DNA of 64,000 nucleotides from Alphaproteobacteria bacterium (lineage in GTDB: Bacteria > Pseudomonadota > Alphaproteobacteria > UBA8366): positions 1-64,000 of the forward strand of contig WHUA01000011.1 of NCBI GenBank assembly GCA_009377445.1, in the 5' to 3' direction. Positions 52,473-61,717 of the stretch are shown piece after piece. The position numbers and the translations under genes were made by a program. Positions within the stretch are counted from its first letter, which is position 1, and each line of letters begins with the position of its first letter. Below the pieces are notes generated by a model. That model was not told the DNA's origin. It searched no databases and worked only from the letters and a program-made list of their open reading frames with translations.

Positions 52473-53210
52473 TTATTTCAGGTTGCGGTCCCAGAGCTTG
52501 AAGATCTTTTCCCAGGCTTGCTCGGACGCTTCCGGCGAATAGACGGCGCGCTCGGAGAACTGGAAGCCGTGCTGGGTTCCCTTGAAGATGTCGACCGTCG
52601 CCTTTGTCCCGGCCTTCTCCAGCGCCGTGCGCAGCGCGGGAATGACGTGCTCCGGGACCGATTGGTCGGTCTCGGCGAAGGCGTAGTAGAGCTCGCCCCT
52701 GACCTTGTCGAGCAACAGGTGCGGTGAATCCTCCTGATCGGTGACGATGCGGACGCCGTAGAGCGAAGCCGCCGCCGCCATGCGGTGCGGGAAGCGGGCG
52801 GAAACCGTCGTGATGTATTGCCCGCTCATGCAATGGCCGACGCAGCCGACCTTTCCGGGGGAAACCTCCGCCTGCGCGTCGAGCCAGGCGAGAATGGCCG
52901 AGGTATCGTCGACCACGTCGGCGTTCGTCAGATGGTTCATCGCGGCGCGAATCACGCCGGACATGCCGTCGTTGCGGCGCGGCAGGTCGAAGCGGCAAGT
53001 GCCGAGCCGGTAATACATGTCCGGAAGGATGCAGTAGTAGCCGTGCTTGGCGATGCGGCGCGCCATGTTGCAAAGCTCGGTGCGGAAGCCGGGCGCGTCC
53101 ATGTAGAAGATGATGGCCGGAACGGTGCCTTCGGTGTCGGGGCAGGCCGCAAAGGCGGGCATCTTGCCGTGCTTCGTGGTGACGATGACATCCTTTTCGA
53201 TCAGTCCCAT
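52473..53210 (-). CDS. Dienelactone hydrolase family protein
   Basis: A 245-residue alpha/beta hydrolase. The nucleophile is Cys in VGCVGHCMSGQY (about residue 125), as in true dienelactone hydrolases. The acid is in ETDQSVPEHV and the His in GTQHGFQFSERAVY. The substrate is not evident. A GGAGGAAACC ribosome binding site precedes the ATG at 53208-53210. Confidence 0.92.
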   Translation of the reverse strand: MGLIEKDVIVTTKHGKMPAFAACPDTEGTVPAIIFYMDAPGFRTELCNMARRIAKHGYYCILPDMYYRLGTCRFDLPRRNDGMSGVIRAAMNHLTNADVVDDTSAILAWLDAQAEVSPGKVGCVGHCMSGQYITTVSARFPHRMAAAASLYGVRIVTDQEDSPHLLLDKVRGELYYAFAETDQSVPEHVIPALRTALEKAGTKATVDIFKGTQHGFQFSERAVYSPEASEQAWEKIFKLWDRNLK

Positions 53211-53384
53211 GGTTTCCTCCTGTGATGCGCCCCAGGCAGCCGAACGCGCCGGCCTCGGCGGATGAGCGGGATTTCTTGTTACTTCCAGGCAATGCTAGCC
53301 TCGCCCTGTATCGCCGGCCTAGTCAATCCCCGCCGTCAGCTTGTTGTTCCCGGCCGTCGCCGATTTACGCTAGATTGACCGGCA

Positions 53385-54278
53385 ATGCCGGACAAAATGC
53401 CTGAATTTCTGACCGTTCGCGAAGTCGCCGCCTTCCTCCGCGTCAAGGAGCGCAAGGTCTATGCGCTGGCCGCGGAAGGCGCGCTTCCCTGCAGCCGCGC
53501 CACCGGCAAGCTGATCTTTCCCCGCGCCGCGGTGGAGGCGTGGGTGTCCCGGCACAGCAGCGGCGCGGGCGCCGCGGCGCGGCCGGCGGAACGGCCGCTG
53601 GTCTTCGTCGGCAGCCACGACCCGTTGCTGGACTGGGCGCTTCGCGAATCGCGCAGCGGTCTCGCTTCGTTCTTCGATGGCAGCCTGGACGGGCTGGCGC
53701 GCCTGAAAGCGGGCCGGGCGGTCGCCGCGGGGATGCATGTCTACGAGCCCGAGGGCGGGCGCTGGAACCTGGGGCATGTCGAATCCGAGCTGGCAGGGGA
53801 GCCGGTCGCAATGTTCGAGTGGGGGTGGCGCGAGCGCGGCTTCATCGTCGCCGCCGGCAATCCGAAAAGGATCGCGGGCATCCGCGATCTCACCGGCCTG
53901 CGCTTCATGCCCCGGCAGCCGGAAGCGGGCAGCCAGGTCCTGTTCGACGCGCTGGTCGGGAATGAAGGCATCGATGCGCGCAAGATCGAGACCGCCGCGC
54001 CGGTTGCGCGGAGCGAGTCGGACGTCGCCGTGGCCGTGGCCGACGGCAAGGCCGACGCCGGCTTCGGCCTGGGCTGCGTCGCGCGCCAGTTCCGCCTCGG
54101 GTTCGTTCCGCTGCTGCGCGAGCGATACGACATCGTCGTGTTCCGCCACGCCTATTTCGATGCGGCCTTCCAGGCCTTCATCGAGTTCTGCCGCGGCGCC
54201 GAATTCCGCGCGAAGGCGGCCGAGCTCGGCGGCTACGACCTCGGCGGTTTCGGCAGGGTCCACTACAACGGACCTTGA
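53385..54278 (+). CDS. Helix-turn-helix regulator with periplasmic-binding-protein-like domain (molybdate/tungstate type)
   Basis: A 297-residue one-component regulator. Residues 1-55 form an excisionase/MerR-type helix-turn-helix (LTVREVAAFLRVKERKVYALAAEGALP). The rest is a PBP-like sensor (GRAVAAGMHVYEPEGG, FMPRQPEAGSQVLFDAL) of the type fused to regulators of molybdate or tungstate uptake. It converges on a cluster of such transporters, which supports that ligand. Met5 (MPEFLTV) is an alternative start. Confidence 0.85.
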   Translation: MPDKMPEFLTVREVAAFLRVKERKVYALAAEGALPCSRATGKLIFPRAAVEAWVSRHSSGAGAAARPAERPLVFVGSHDPLLDWALRESRSGLASFFDGSLDGLARLKAGRAVAAGMHVYEPEGGRWNLGHVESELAGEPVAMFEWGWRERGFIVAAGNPKRIAGIRDLTGLRFMPRQPEAGSQVLFDALVGNEGIDARKIETAAPVARSESDVAVAVADGKADAGFGLGCVARQFRLGFVPLLRERYDIVVFRHAYFDAAFQAFIEFCRGAEFRAKAAELGGYDLGGFGRVHYNGP

Positions 54279-54284
54279 GGCGGC

Positions 54285-55061
54285 TCAGATGCCTCCCAGG
54301 GCGGGCGCGCAAACGGTACGGCCGTCGGCGAGCCGCTCGATGGTGACGGTCACGCCGTACATCCGCAGCATATGATCGGGCGTCAGGACGTCCGCCGGCG
54401 CTCCGGCGGCCATCACGCCGCCGTCGTGCAGCAGCGCCACCCGCGTCGCGCAGGCGAAGGCGTGGTCGGGGTTGTGGGTCGAGATGACGAGGCCGAAGCC
54501 CTTGCCGACCAGGCGGCGGACCTCCCGCAGCACGAGCGCCTGATTGCCGAAGTCGAGGCTGGCGGTCGGTTCGTCCATGATCAACAGGGGCGTTTCCTGC
54601 GCCAGTGCGCGGGCGATGAGGGCGAGCTGGCGCTGACCGCCCGAGATCCGCGTGTAGTCGGCGTCGGCCAGCGCGCCGATGCCGAGCAGGTCGAGCGCGC
54701 GTCCGGCCGCCTCGCGGTCTGCGCGCCCGGGACTTTCGAACGGCCGAAGATGGGCGGTCCTGCCCATCAGCACGACGTCGCGGACGGCAAAGGGGAAGGG
54801 CGGCGTATGCGCTTGCGGAATGTAGGCGACGCGCCGGGCGATCTCGCGCCGTTTCAGCCGGCCGAGGGGCGTGCCGCCGATCCGCACCTCTCCGCCCTGC
54901 GGCGGCAGCAGCCCGAGCATCGTCTTGAACAGGGTGGTCTTGCCCGCGCCGTTCGGCCCGAGCAGGCACAGCACGTCGCCGGGGCCGAGGCTCAGGTCGA
55001 CGCCGCGCCCGACGGGCTTGCCCGGATAGCCGAAGGCGAGCGCGCGAGCCTCCAGCTTCAT
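54285..55061 (-). CDS. FecCD-type ABC transporter ATP-binding protein (MolC-like)
   Basis: A 258-residue ATPase. Walker A is GPNGAGKTT (about 35-43), the signature ISGGQRQL and Walker B LLIMDEPTASLD. The structure resembles iron-siderophore, cobalamin and MolC molybdate ATPases. The start overlaps the permease stop by 4 bases. Context with ModA and tungstate genes suggests an oxyanion rather than a siderophore. Confidence 0.9.
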   Translation of the reverse strand: MKLEARALAFGYPGKPVGRGVDLSLGPGDVLCLLGPNGAGKTTLFKTMLGLLPPQGGEVRIGGTPLGRLKRREIARRVAYIPQAHTPPFPFAVRDVVLMGRTAHLRPFESPGRADREAAGRALDLLGIGALADADYTRISGGQRQLALIARALAQETPLLIMDEPTASLDFGNQALVLREVRRLVGKGFGLVISTHNPDHAFACATRVALLHDGGVMAAGAPADVLTPDHMLRMYGVTVTIERLADGRTVCAPALGGI

Positions 55062-56107
55062 GCCCAGCTCCTGCGGCCGCGGGCCAGCAGCCAGATGAAG
55101 ACCGGCGCGCCGATGATCGCGGTCAGGATGCCCAGCGGCACCTCCACCGTCGCGATCGTGCGCGCGAGGGTGTCGACGATCACCATGTAGCCCGCCCCGA
55201 GCAGGATCGACGCCGGCAGCAGGGTGGCGAAGTTGGGGCCGACGATCATGCGCGCAACGTGCGGGATGACGAGGCCGACCCAGCCCACCACGCCGGAGAT
55301 CGAGACGACCGCCGCGGTCATCAGCGTGGCGCAACCGACCACGGCGATGCGCAGACGTCCGGCATCGACGCCGAGCGACTTGGCTTCCTCGTCGCCCATG
55401 GCCAGGACGTTGATGCGCCAGCGCAGCAGGGCGAGTGGCAGCATCGCGGCGATGACGAGCGGCGCGGCGGCCAGGATATCCTCGGCCTGCATCGCCGCGA
55501 GGCTGCCGAGCAGCCAGAATGTGATCGCCGGAAGCTGGTCGTAGGGATCGGCAAGGACCTTGAGGAGCGATGTCGCCGCGCCGGCGAGCGCGCCGACGAC
55601 CACGCCCGCCAGGACGAGGATCAGCAGTGCGTCCCGATTGCGGACGGCCGCGGCGATCGCGGTGACGAGGCTGACGGCCGCAATGCCGCCGAGGAACGCC
55701 ATTCCTTGGATCGCGAGGACCGGGAGCGACAGGAAGATGCCGAGCACCGCCCCGAGCCCGGCGCCCGACGACACGCCCAGGATGTCCGGCGACACGAGCG
55801 GGTTGCGGAACATGCCTTGATAGGCCGCGCCCGCAGCGGCGAGGGCGCCGCCGACGGTCAGGGCGGCGATTACTCGCGGCAACCGGATCGCGAAGAGCAC
55901 CGTGCCTTCGCGCGATCCCGCGGTTTCGCCGCCGGATACGCTCCGAAAAATCATCGCAATCGCATCGCCGGGCGAGAGAGGGTAGGGGCCGACCGCAAGC
56001 GCCAACACCGACAGCACCAGCAAGACGGCGAAGAGCAGCGGCAGCACCCACCAGCGTGCGCCGGTGGAGCGATGTGCCGTCAAGGAGGCGCTTTCCCGCT
56101 TGCCCAT
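55058..56107 (-). CDS. FecCD-type ABC transporter permease (MolB-like)
   Basis: A 349-residue inner-membrane permease with about ten helices. The FecCD signature RLPRVIAALTVGGALAAAG and PLVSPDILGVSSGAGLGA are clear, as is the coupling region GVVGWVGLVIPHVARMI. The N-terminus overlaps the end of the binding-protein gene by 28 bases. Ligand is inferred from neighbours only. Confidence 0.93.
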   Translation of the reverse strand: MGKRESASLTAHRSTGARWWVLPLLFAVLLVLSVLALAVGPYPLSPGDAIAMIFRSVSGGETAGSREGTVLFAIRLPRVIAALTVGGALAAAGAAYQGMFRNPLVSPDILGVSSGAGLGAVLGIFLSLPVLAIQGMAFLGGIAAVSLVTAIAAAVRNRDALLILVLAGVVVGALAGAATSLLKVLADPYDQLPAITFWLLGSLAAMQAEDILAAAPLVIAAMLPLALLRWRINVLAMGDEEAKSLGVDAGRLRIAVVGCATLMTAAVVSISGVVGWVGLVIPHVARMIVGPNFATLLPASILLGAGYMVIVDTLARTIATVEVPLGILTAIIGAPVFIWLLARGRRSWA

Positions 56108-57117
56108 TCGATCAGCCGCTCGAGATCCTCGTCATCGAGGTCCACGTGGTAGAATAGTCGATAGAATTCCCGCGTCGCCATCCGCAGGTCGCCCGGAAAC
56201 TGCCGAGGATAGAACAGGCCGGCGAGCCAGCGCAGCCCGATGAGGCGATTGACCGAGGGCGGGCGGTCGATCCAGCCGAAGGGCGCGGTCGGGCTGAGAT
56301 AGACGCGCCCGCGGCGCACGGCGGCGACATTCCGCCAAAGCGGGCCGGTCCAGACGCTGCGGTAGAAATTGCGGTCCCAGGTGATGATGGTGTCCGGGTT
56401 GTAGGCGAGGAGCTGTTCGGGCGAAGCGCGGACGATGCCTTTGCGCTGGTCGTCCGTGTCGAAGACGTTGCGGCCGCCGGCGCGCTCGATGATCTCGGTG
56501 TTGATCGATCCTTTCAGGCCGGTTTCCAGCCCGTCGGGACCGCGCGCGAGGTAGACGCGCGGACGCTCGTTCTCCGGGACGGCGGCGAGGGCTTTGCCGA
56601 GCTGCGCGAAGGTTTCTTCCACATACCGCGCCAGCGTCTCGGCCCGGTCTTCGACGCCGAGGATCGAGCCGAGAAGCCGGAGTGCGGCCGGCGTGTTGTC
56701 GAACCGGCCGTCGATCAGGATATAGGGAATTCCCGTCTGGCTTTGCACGCGGTCGGCGAGGGATTTGTACGTCCCGCCGATGGAGCCGAAATCGACGATG
56801 AGATGTGGCGACGCCGTCAGCACCGTTTCGAGATTAGCTTCCCCGCCGCGGCCGGTCAGGCGGCCGGTTTCGGGAAGATCGCGAAAGGGCGGCGCGATAT
56901 AGGGGCGCTCCTCTGCCCGGATCGCGCGCGGCCAGCCGAGTAGCGCTTCCGGCTTCAGCACATAGAGGAGGATCGAAGCGGGCGGCCCCGCGGCGAAGAC
57001 GCGCTCGATCCGGTCGGGAACCTCGACGGCCCGTCCCGACGAGTCCTGCACCATGCGCGCCTCGGCCAGCGCGGGCGCCAGGCACAGGAGGAGAAGGAGG
57101 CAGCGCCACAGCGCCAC
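56080..57117 (-). CDS. FecCD-type transporter binding protein (MolA/BtuF-like)
   Basis: A 345-residue periplasmic binding protein with a signal peptide (CLLLLLCLAPALAEA) and the class III fold built on a long helix. The opening VQDSSGRAVEVPDRIERVFAAGPPASILLYVL is typical of metal-chelate binding proteins. GTG at 57117 is chosen because the ModA stop lies at 57120; the longer frame would overlap modA. MolA of Haemophilus is a homologue of this type that binds molybdate and tungstate. Confidence 0.85.
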   Translation of the reverse strand: MALWRCLLLLLCLAPALAEARMVQDSSGRAVEVPDRIERVFAAGPPASILLYVLKPEALLGWPRAIRAEERPYIAPPFRDLPETGRLTGRGGEANLETVLTASPHLIVDFGSIGGTYKSLADRVQSQTGIPYILIDGRFDNTPAALRLLGSILGVEDRAETLARYVEETFAQLGKALAAVPENERPRVYLARGPDGLETGLKGSINTEIIERAGGRNVFDTDDQRKGIVRASPEQLLAYNPDTIITWDRNFYRSVWTGPLWRNVAAVRRGRVYLSPTAPFGWIDRPPSVNRLIGLRWLAGLFYPRQFPGDLRMATREFYRLFYHVDLDDEDLERLIEWASGKAPP

Positions 57118-57119
57118 CG

Positions 57120-57935
57120 CTATTGCTCGGCGGGAACGGCGCCGGCATCGAAGCCGTGGGATGCGAGGATCGCCTGCCCCGCAGGCGACAGGATGAACAG
57201 GGCCAGCCTCGACGCTTCCGCCGGCGCATGCTCGAGGACGATGAGGCCATAGTCCGCGCCGACCGAGAGCTCCGGGGCGAGATTTACGGTCTTCAGGCTC
57301 ACCGCTTCCTTCCGCGCGAGCACCGCGTTGGTGCAATAGGTCAGAAAGATATCGGCCTTGCCGCTTTCCATCACCCATGCGTACTGGTTCCTTCCGGCGG
57401 GAGCCTTGGCGCTGTCCGGTCCGCCCGTGAGCTTGAGCGCCTTCTTGTCCAATGCCGCATCCGCGCCCGGCTTGATCTTACCGGCCTTCGCGAACAGCTC
57501 CCATGCGTAATCTCCGGACGGGTCGGCATTGGGCGTCGACGTGCCGAGGCGCACGTCGCCCTGCAGCATCTTTTCCAGCAAGGTCTCCGATGTCACGCCG
57601 GCCGCCGCTTGCGCCAGGGCGCAGAGCTTGTTGCGCGCGAACAGCGCAACCGGTCCGCCGCGGCCCGCCTTCATCAAGGTTTGCGGATGCTGCATGTTCG
57701 CCGACGCGAAGACATGCGCCGCCTCGCCCTTTTCGATCCGCTGACGCAGCAGCCCCGAAGCGCCGAACACCGTGTCGACGGGCGTGCCGTAGGCATCTTG
57801 GTAGGCCTTCGCGACGTCGCTCAGCGCCGCCCTGAGACTGCCGGCGGCGTAAAGGCGAAGAGGCTCGCCCGCATCCGCGGGTGCGTTCGCCAGGGTCATG
57901 ACGGCCGCCACGGCGGCAAGCACGAGAAACCGCAT
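57120..57935 (-). CDS. modA: Molybdate-binding protein ModA-like
   Basis: A 271-residue exported binding protein (signal peptide ending PADAGEP). ModA features are LRLYAAGSLRAALSDVAKAYQ, the FGASGLLRQRIEKGEAAHVFASANMQHPQ block and SGDYAWELFAKAG. No ModB or ModC gene follows, so the protein either serves the FecCD-type importer with which it is contiguous or a system elsewhere. It ends 3 bases before the next binding-protein start. Confidence 0.88.
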   Translation of the reverse strand: MRFLVLAAVAAVMTLANAPADAGEPLRLYAAGSLRAALSDVAKAYQDAYGTPVDTVFGASGLLRQRIEKGEAAHVFASANMQHPQTLMKAGRGGPVALFARNKLCALAQAAAGVTSETLLEKMLQGDVRLGTSTPNADPSGDYAWELFAKAGKIKPGADAALDKKALKLTGGPDSAKAPAGRNQYAWVMESGKADIFLTYCTNAVLARKEAVSLKTVNLAPELSVGADYGLIVLEHAPAEASRLALFILSPAGQAILASHGFDAGAVPAEQ

Positions 57936-58014
57936 CCTGCCGTCCTCCGCTGCTGCTGCGGGACGTTCCCGGCGCGTGACCAGACGCTGCCGGGGAACGC
58001 CCCGCGCATGCCGA

Positions 58015-58866
58015 TCAGCTCGGCTTCGCGCCCGGGCCGTTCGGGAAGAAGAGCTGTTCGCCGTTCCGCTTGTAGGCGGCGATGGCCGCCTGGCCTTCCG
58101 CGCCGATCAGCCAGTCGATGAAGGCCTGCCCCTCGGTCGCCTTCACATTCCCGTGCTTCTTCGGGTTTACCAGGATCACGCCGTACTGATTGAACAGATC
58201 TTTGTCGCCTTCGACGGCGATCTTGAAATTCCCTTTGTTCTTGAAGGCGATCCAGGTCGCGCGATCGGTTAAGGCATAGGCGCCCATGCCGACGGCGGTG
58301 TTGAGCGTGGCGCCCATGCCGGAGCCGGTCTCGCGGTACCAGCCGCCGCTCGCCTTGGCCACGTCGACCCCGGTAGCCTTCCACAGCGATTGTTCCTTCT
58401 TGTGCGTGCCGCTGTCGTCGCCGCGGGAAGCGAAGGGCGCCTGCGCCCCGGCGATCTTTTTCAGGGCCGCCTTGACGTCTTTCATGCCGGCGACGCCCGC
58501 GGGATCCTTCTCCGGACCGACGATGATGAAATCGTTGTACATCACGTCGAAGCGCTTCACGCCCTCTCCGGCCGCGACGAACTTCTCCTCCGCCGGCTTG
58601 GCATGAACGAGCAGCACGTCGCCGTCGCCGTTCGCGGCGTTCTTGATCGCCTGGCCGGTGCCGACCGCGACGACGCGGACCTCTATTCCCGTCTTCTTCG
58701 TGAATTTCGGCAGGATGAAGTCGAACAGGCCGGAATTCTGCGTCGACGTCGTCGACTGCACGATGATGAACTTTTCCGCGGCGGCGGTATCGTTTGGGGA
58801 CAAGGCCGACAGGCCGGCCGCAAGCGCGAGCATCGCGGCGAGCGTAAGAAGGCGTCTCCGTAACAT
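58015..58866 (-). CDS. tupA: Tungstate-binding protein TupA-like
   Basis: A 283-residue exported binding protein. After the signal peptide come the TupA ligand residues in FIIVQSTTSTQNSGLFDFILPKF and the block FASRGDDSGTHKKEQSLW. The TTSTxxSGLFDxLLP pattern distinguishes tungstate-type from molybdate-type proteins. GGGAGGAACGCC precedes the ATG at 58866. It follows tupC by 35 bases in a permease-ATPase-binding protein order. Confidence 0.93.
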   Translation of the reverse strand: MLRRRLLTLAAMLALAAGLSALSPNDTAAAEKFIIVQSTTSTQNSGLFDFILPKFTKKTGIEVRVVAVGTGQAIKNAANGDGDVLLVHAKPAEEKFVAAGEGVKRFDVMYNDFIIVGPEKDPAGVAGMKDVKAALKKIAGAQAPFASRGDDSGTHKKEQSLWKATGVDVAKASGGWYRETGSGMGATLNTAVGMGAYALTDRATWIAFKNKGNFKIAVEGDKDLFNQYGVILVNPKKHGNVKATEGQAFIDWLIGAEGQAAIAAYKRNGEQLFFPNGPGAKPS

Positions 58867-58901
58867 GGCGTTCCTCCCGTGATCGAAGTTTTCATTCATG
58901 T

Positions 58902-59672
58902 CTAAAGGACGATTCGTCCTTCGATGAAGGCGCGCGCCTTCGCGCTGCCGGGCGCGTCGAAGAAACACAAGGCCTGGTCGAAAGCTTCGACGCGGCCGCG
59001 ATAAAGAAAGACGACCTCGTCCGCGATCCGCCGCGCCTGGCCGATGTCGTGGGTAATCAGGACGATCTTGGTGCCGGACGCGGCCGCCTTCTGGATGATC
59101 TCTTCGATGCCGAGCGTCGAAGCCGGGTCGAGGCTCGCGGTCGGCTCGTCGAGAAACAGCACCTCGGGGCCGAGGCTGAGCGCGCGCGCGACTGCGAGAC
59201 GCTGCTGCTCGCCGCCCGACAGCACGCGGGCAGGCTGGTCGGCGAAGCCTGAAAGACCGGCATACGCGAGCCAATCCCGCGCGCGGTCCCGCGCTTCCTG
59301 CCGGGAGAATCCGTTCGCGCGCAGCGCATGGTGCATGTTGGCGGAAACCGACCGGCGGAGCAGCACGGGCCTTTGAAACACCATCGCCTGCCGCCGCCGC
59401 ACGGTCCGGTCCGCAGGCTTGCCCTGCCACAGCACGCTGCCGGCGCTCGGTTCGATCAGGCCGTGCAGCAAACGCAGCAGCAGGCTTTTCCCCGCGCCGT
59501 TCGGTCCCATGACGACGGTTCGGCAACCAGCGTCCAGGCGCAGGTCTATACCGTCGATCAGGCGGCGGCCGCCCGCCTCGAAGACGAGATTGCGCGCCTC
59601 GAGCGGCAGGATTGCCGAGGGGCGCCTCACGTCCAATGCCTGTTCCGCGAAGCCGGCCGTGGCGTCAGGCAT
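58902..59672 (-). CDS. tupC: Tungstate ABC transporter ATP-binding protein TupC-like
   Basis: A 256-residue ATPase with Walker A GPNGAGKSL, signature LSGGEQQR, Walker B LFLDEPTASLD and switch His in ITHDIGQAR. The start overlaps the permease stop by 8 bases. An N-terminal extension of about 20 residues precedes the ABC fold. It forms an importer with the adjacent permease and tupA. Confidence 0.91.
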   Translation of the reverse strand: MPDATAGFAEQALDVRRPSAILPLEARNLVFEAGGRRLIDGIDLRLDAGCRTVVMGPNGAGKSLLLRLLHGLIEPSAGSVLWQGKPADRTVRRRQAMVFQRPVLLRRSVSANMHHALRANGFSRQEARDRARDWLAYAGLSGFADQPARVLSGGEQQRLAVARALSLGPEVLFLDEPTASLDPASTLGIEEIIQKAAASGTKIVLITHDIGQARRIADEVVFLYRGRVEAFDQALCFFDAPGSAKARAFIEGRIVL

Positions 59673-60372
59673 AGGCGGACCTCACCGCGGTTGCCCGCAA
59701 TGCGAGGACGCCGCCGTTCACCAGCACCGAAAGGCCGATCAGGATGATCCCGAGCGCCAGCGCCAGGCCGAGATCGCCCTTCGAAGTCTCCAGCGCAATG
59801 GTGGTGGTCATCACCCGCGTCGCGTGATTGATGTTGCCGCCGACGATGATCACCGCGCCGACCTCGGCCACCGCCCGGCCGAAGCCGGCGAGCGCGACGG
59901 TGAGGAGGCTGTAGCGTCCGTCCCAAAGCAGCGTCGCGATCGTGCGGATTCCGCGAAGCCCGAGCGAGCGAAGCTGCTCGTCGTACTCCGTATGCAGGTC
60001 GGCGATCAACTGGCGGGCGAGGGCGGCGATGATCGGCGTGACCAGAACCGTCTGGACGATGATCATCGCCGTCGCGGTGTAGAGCAATCCGAGACCGCCG
60101 AGCGGGCCGGCGTTCGACAGCATGAGGTAAACGAGCAGGCCGGCCACGACCGGCGGCAGCCCCATCATCGTGTTCATGAAGACGACGAGAGCGGCCCTGC
60201 CCGGAAAACGATAGACGGCGGCGGCCGCGCCGATCGGCAGGCCGATCATGCAGGCAACGGCGACCGCGGACAGGCTGACCTGGAGCGACAGCATGACGAT
60301 CTCGGCGAGATCGGCATCGCCGGAAAGAATGAGGCCGAACGCGAGCCCGAATGCGGCGCCAAAATCCTGCAC
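59665..60372 (-). CDS. tupB: Tungstate ABC transporter permease TupB-like
   Basis: A 235-residue permease with about five helices. The docking loop EQLRSLGLRGIRTIATLL and the family block AGFGRAVAEVGAVIIVGGNINHATRVMTTTIALE are characteristic of TupB/WtpB-type permeases. It is first in the tupB-C-A operon; the intergenic region upstream carries paired direct repeats that may be a metal-regulated operator. Confidence 0.92.
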   Translation of the reverse strand: MQDFGAAFGLAFGLILSGDADLAEIVMLSLQVSLSAVAVACMIGLPIGAAAAVYRFPGRAALVVFMNTMMGLPPVVAGLLVYLMLSNAGPLGGLGLLYTATAMIIVQTVLVTPIIAALARQLIADLHTEYDEQLRSLGLRGIRTIATLLWDGRYSLLTVALAGFGRAVAEVGAVIIVGGNINHATRVMTTTIALETSKGDLGLALALGIILIGLSVLVNGGVLALRATAVRSAYA

Positions 60373-60393
60373 GATCTACCCAATATGTCTTTT

Positions 60394-60426
60394 GATGCGA
60401 AAAAGCGTAAGAGATGCGCAAAAAAA
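60394..60426. promoter_or_regulatory. Paired direct repeats between tupB and the MOT1-type gene
   Basis: GATGCG followed by an A-rich run occurs at 60394 and again at 60413, a 19-base spacing (close to two helical turns). The sites lie between divergent molybdenum/tungsten transporter genes, so one regulator could act on both. The HTH-PBP regulator in this cluster is the obvious candidate. Confidence 0.35.
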
Positions 60427-60538
60427 ACACAACACGCAAAACAGGGTAGGAAATCTACGGGGCCAATCACACGGGTGCGTTGTAGCGGCGGCTTGGCGAG
60501 CGCTAAAGTGGCGCGAAAACGCCGAACGGGAGAGAACA

Positions 60539-61717
60539 TTGAGCGACGAAGAGCGCGCCGATCCTCTAGCCGAGCCCCGCACTGCCGGCCGCGGGCCACG
60601 GCAGGAATCGCGGATCGGCGATATTGCCGGCGCCTTCGGCGATCTCGGGACCTTCGTGCCCCATGTCGTGTCGGCGATCACCGTGGGCGGCCTGTCGCCG
60701 GTCGGGCTGTTCGTGGGCTTCGGGCTGTTCTATGCAGCGACCGGCCTGATATACCGGCTGCCGATCCCGGTACAGCCGATGAAGGCGGTTTCCGCCGTCA
60801 TCGTCACGTCGCATCTGACGCCGGGCGCAGTGGCGGCGACCGGCGTGATCCTGGGGATCGTGCTGCTCGTTTTGGCCTTCACCGGACTGCTTGAGCGCTT
60901 GTCCAAGGCCATTCCGCAATCCGTGGTCGCCGGATTGCAGCTCGGCCTCGGCGTCACCCTGGCGCTGCTCGGTCTCGAGCTGATGATCGCGCTTCCCTGG
61001 CTCGGCTTTGGCGCGCTTGCTCTGCTCTGCGTCCTGATGCTGGTTCCGCGCTGCCCGGCGACGCTGGCCGTGCTCGCCCTGGCGGTCGGCGCCGGGCAAT
61101 TCCTCGGCCTGTCGGCAATGCCGCAAGACCCAGCGATGCAGGTCACGCTGCCCGGGCTCGTGCTGCCGGACTGGGCGGACATTGCCGCGGCGTTCCGGGA
61201 ATCCGTTCTGCCGCAGCTTGCCTTGACGATCACCAATGCGATCATCGTCACCGCCGCCCTGGCGCGCTCGCTGTTCCCGGAGGCCGGTCAAATCGTCACC
61301 GAGAAACGGCTCGCCGTCACGTCGGGCGCCGCCAATCTGCTGCTCTCGCCGTTCGGCGCGCTGCCGATGTGCCACGGTGCGGGCGGGTTGGCGGCGCATC
61401 ACCGCTTCGGCGCGCGGACCGGGCTGGCGCCGGTAATACTGGGCGTCCTGTTTCTCGCGCTGGGACTCTTCTTTTCCGCGGCCGCGCTGGACCTGCTGCG
61501 CATGATCCCGATGGCGGCGGTCGGCGCCTTCCTTGCCGTCGCCGGCGCGGATCTGGCGATTTCGCGGCGGGTGTTCGATGCGCGGCCGTCCTGCTGGCCG
61601 GTCATCGGCGTCACGGCGCTCGCCACCGTCGCGGTCAACCCTGCGGTCGGGCTGCTCGCCGGTTTCGCCGCCGAACTGCTGCGCGCGCGCCTGATGGCGC
61701 TCCTCGTCCGGCGCTAA
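60539..61717 (+). CDS. Molybdate transporter, MOT1/SulP-like family
   Basis: A 392-residue membrane protein with about eleven helices. The MOT1-type text is clear: GDIAGAFGDLGTFVPHV, YRLPIPVQPMKAVSAV and PMCHGAGGLAAHHRFGARTG. The family imports molybdate without ATP. TTG at 60539 is proposed as start because AACGGGAGAGAACA precedes it and the next Met is inside the first conserved block. It is divergent from tupBCA and converges on the isomerase gene with a 4-base overlap of stops. Confidence 0.9.
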   Translation: MSDEERADPLAEPRTAGRGPRQESRIGDIAGAFGDLGTFVPHVVSAITVGGLSPVGLFVGFGLFYAATGLIYRLPIPVQPMKAVSAVIVTSHLTPGAVAATGVILGIVLLVLAFTGLLERLSKAIPQSVVAGLQLGLGVTLALLGLELMIALPWLGFGALALLCVLMLVPRCPATLAVLALAVGAGQFLGLSAMPQDPAMQVTLPGLVLPDWADIAAAFRESVLPQLALTITNAIIVTAALARSLFPEAGQIVTEKRLAVTSGAANLLLSPFGALPMCHGAGGLAAHHRFGARTGLAPVILGVLFLALGLFFSAAALDLLRMIPMAAVGAFLAVAGADLAISRRVFDARPSCWPVIGVTALATVAVNPAVGLLAGFAAELLRARLMALLVRR

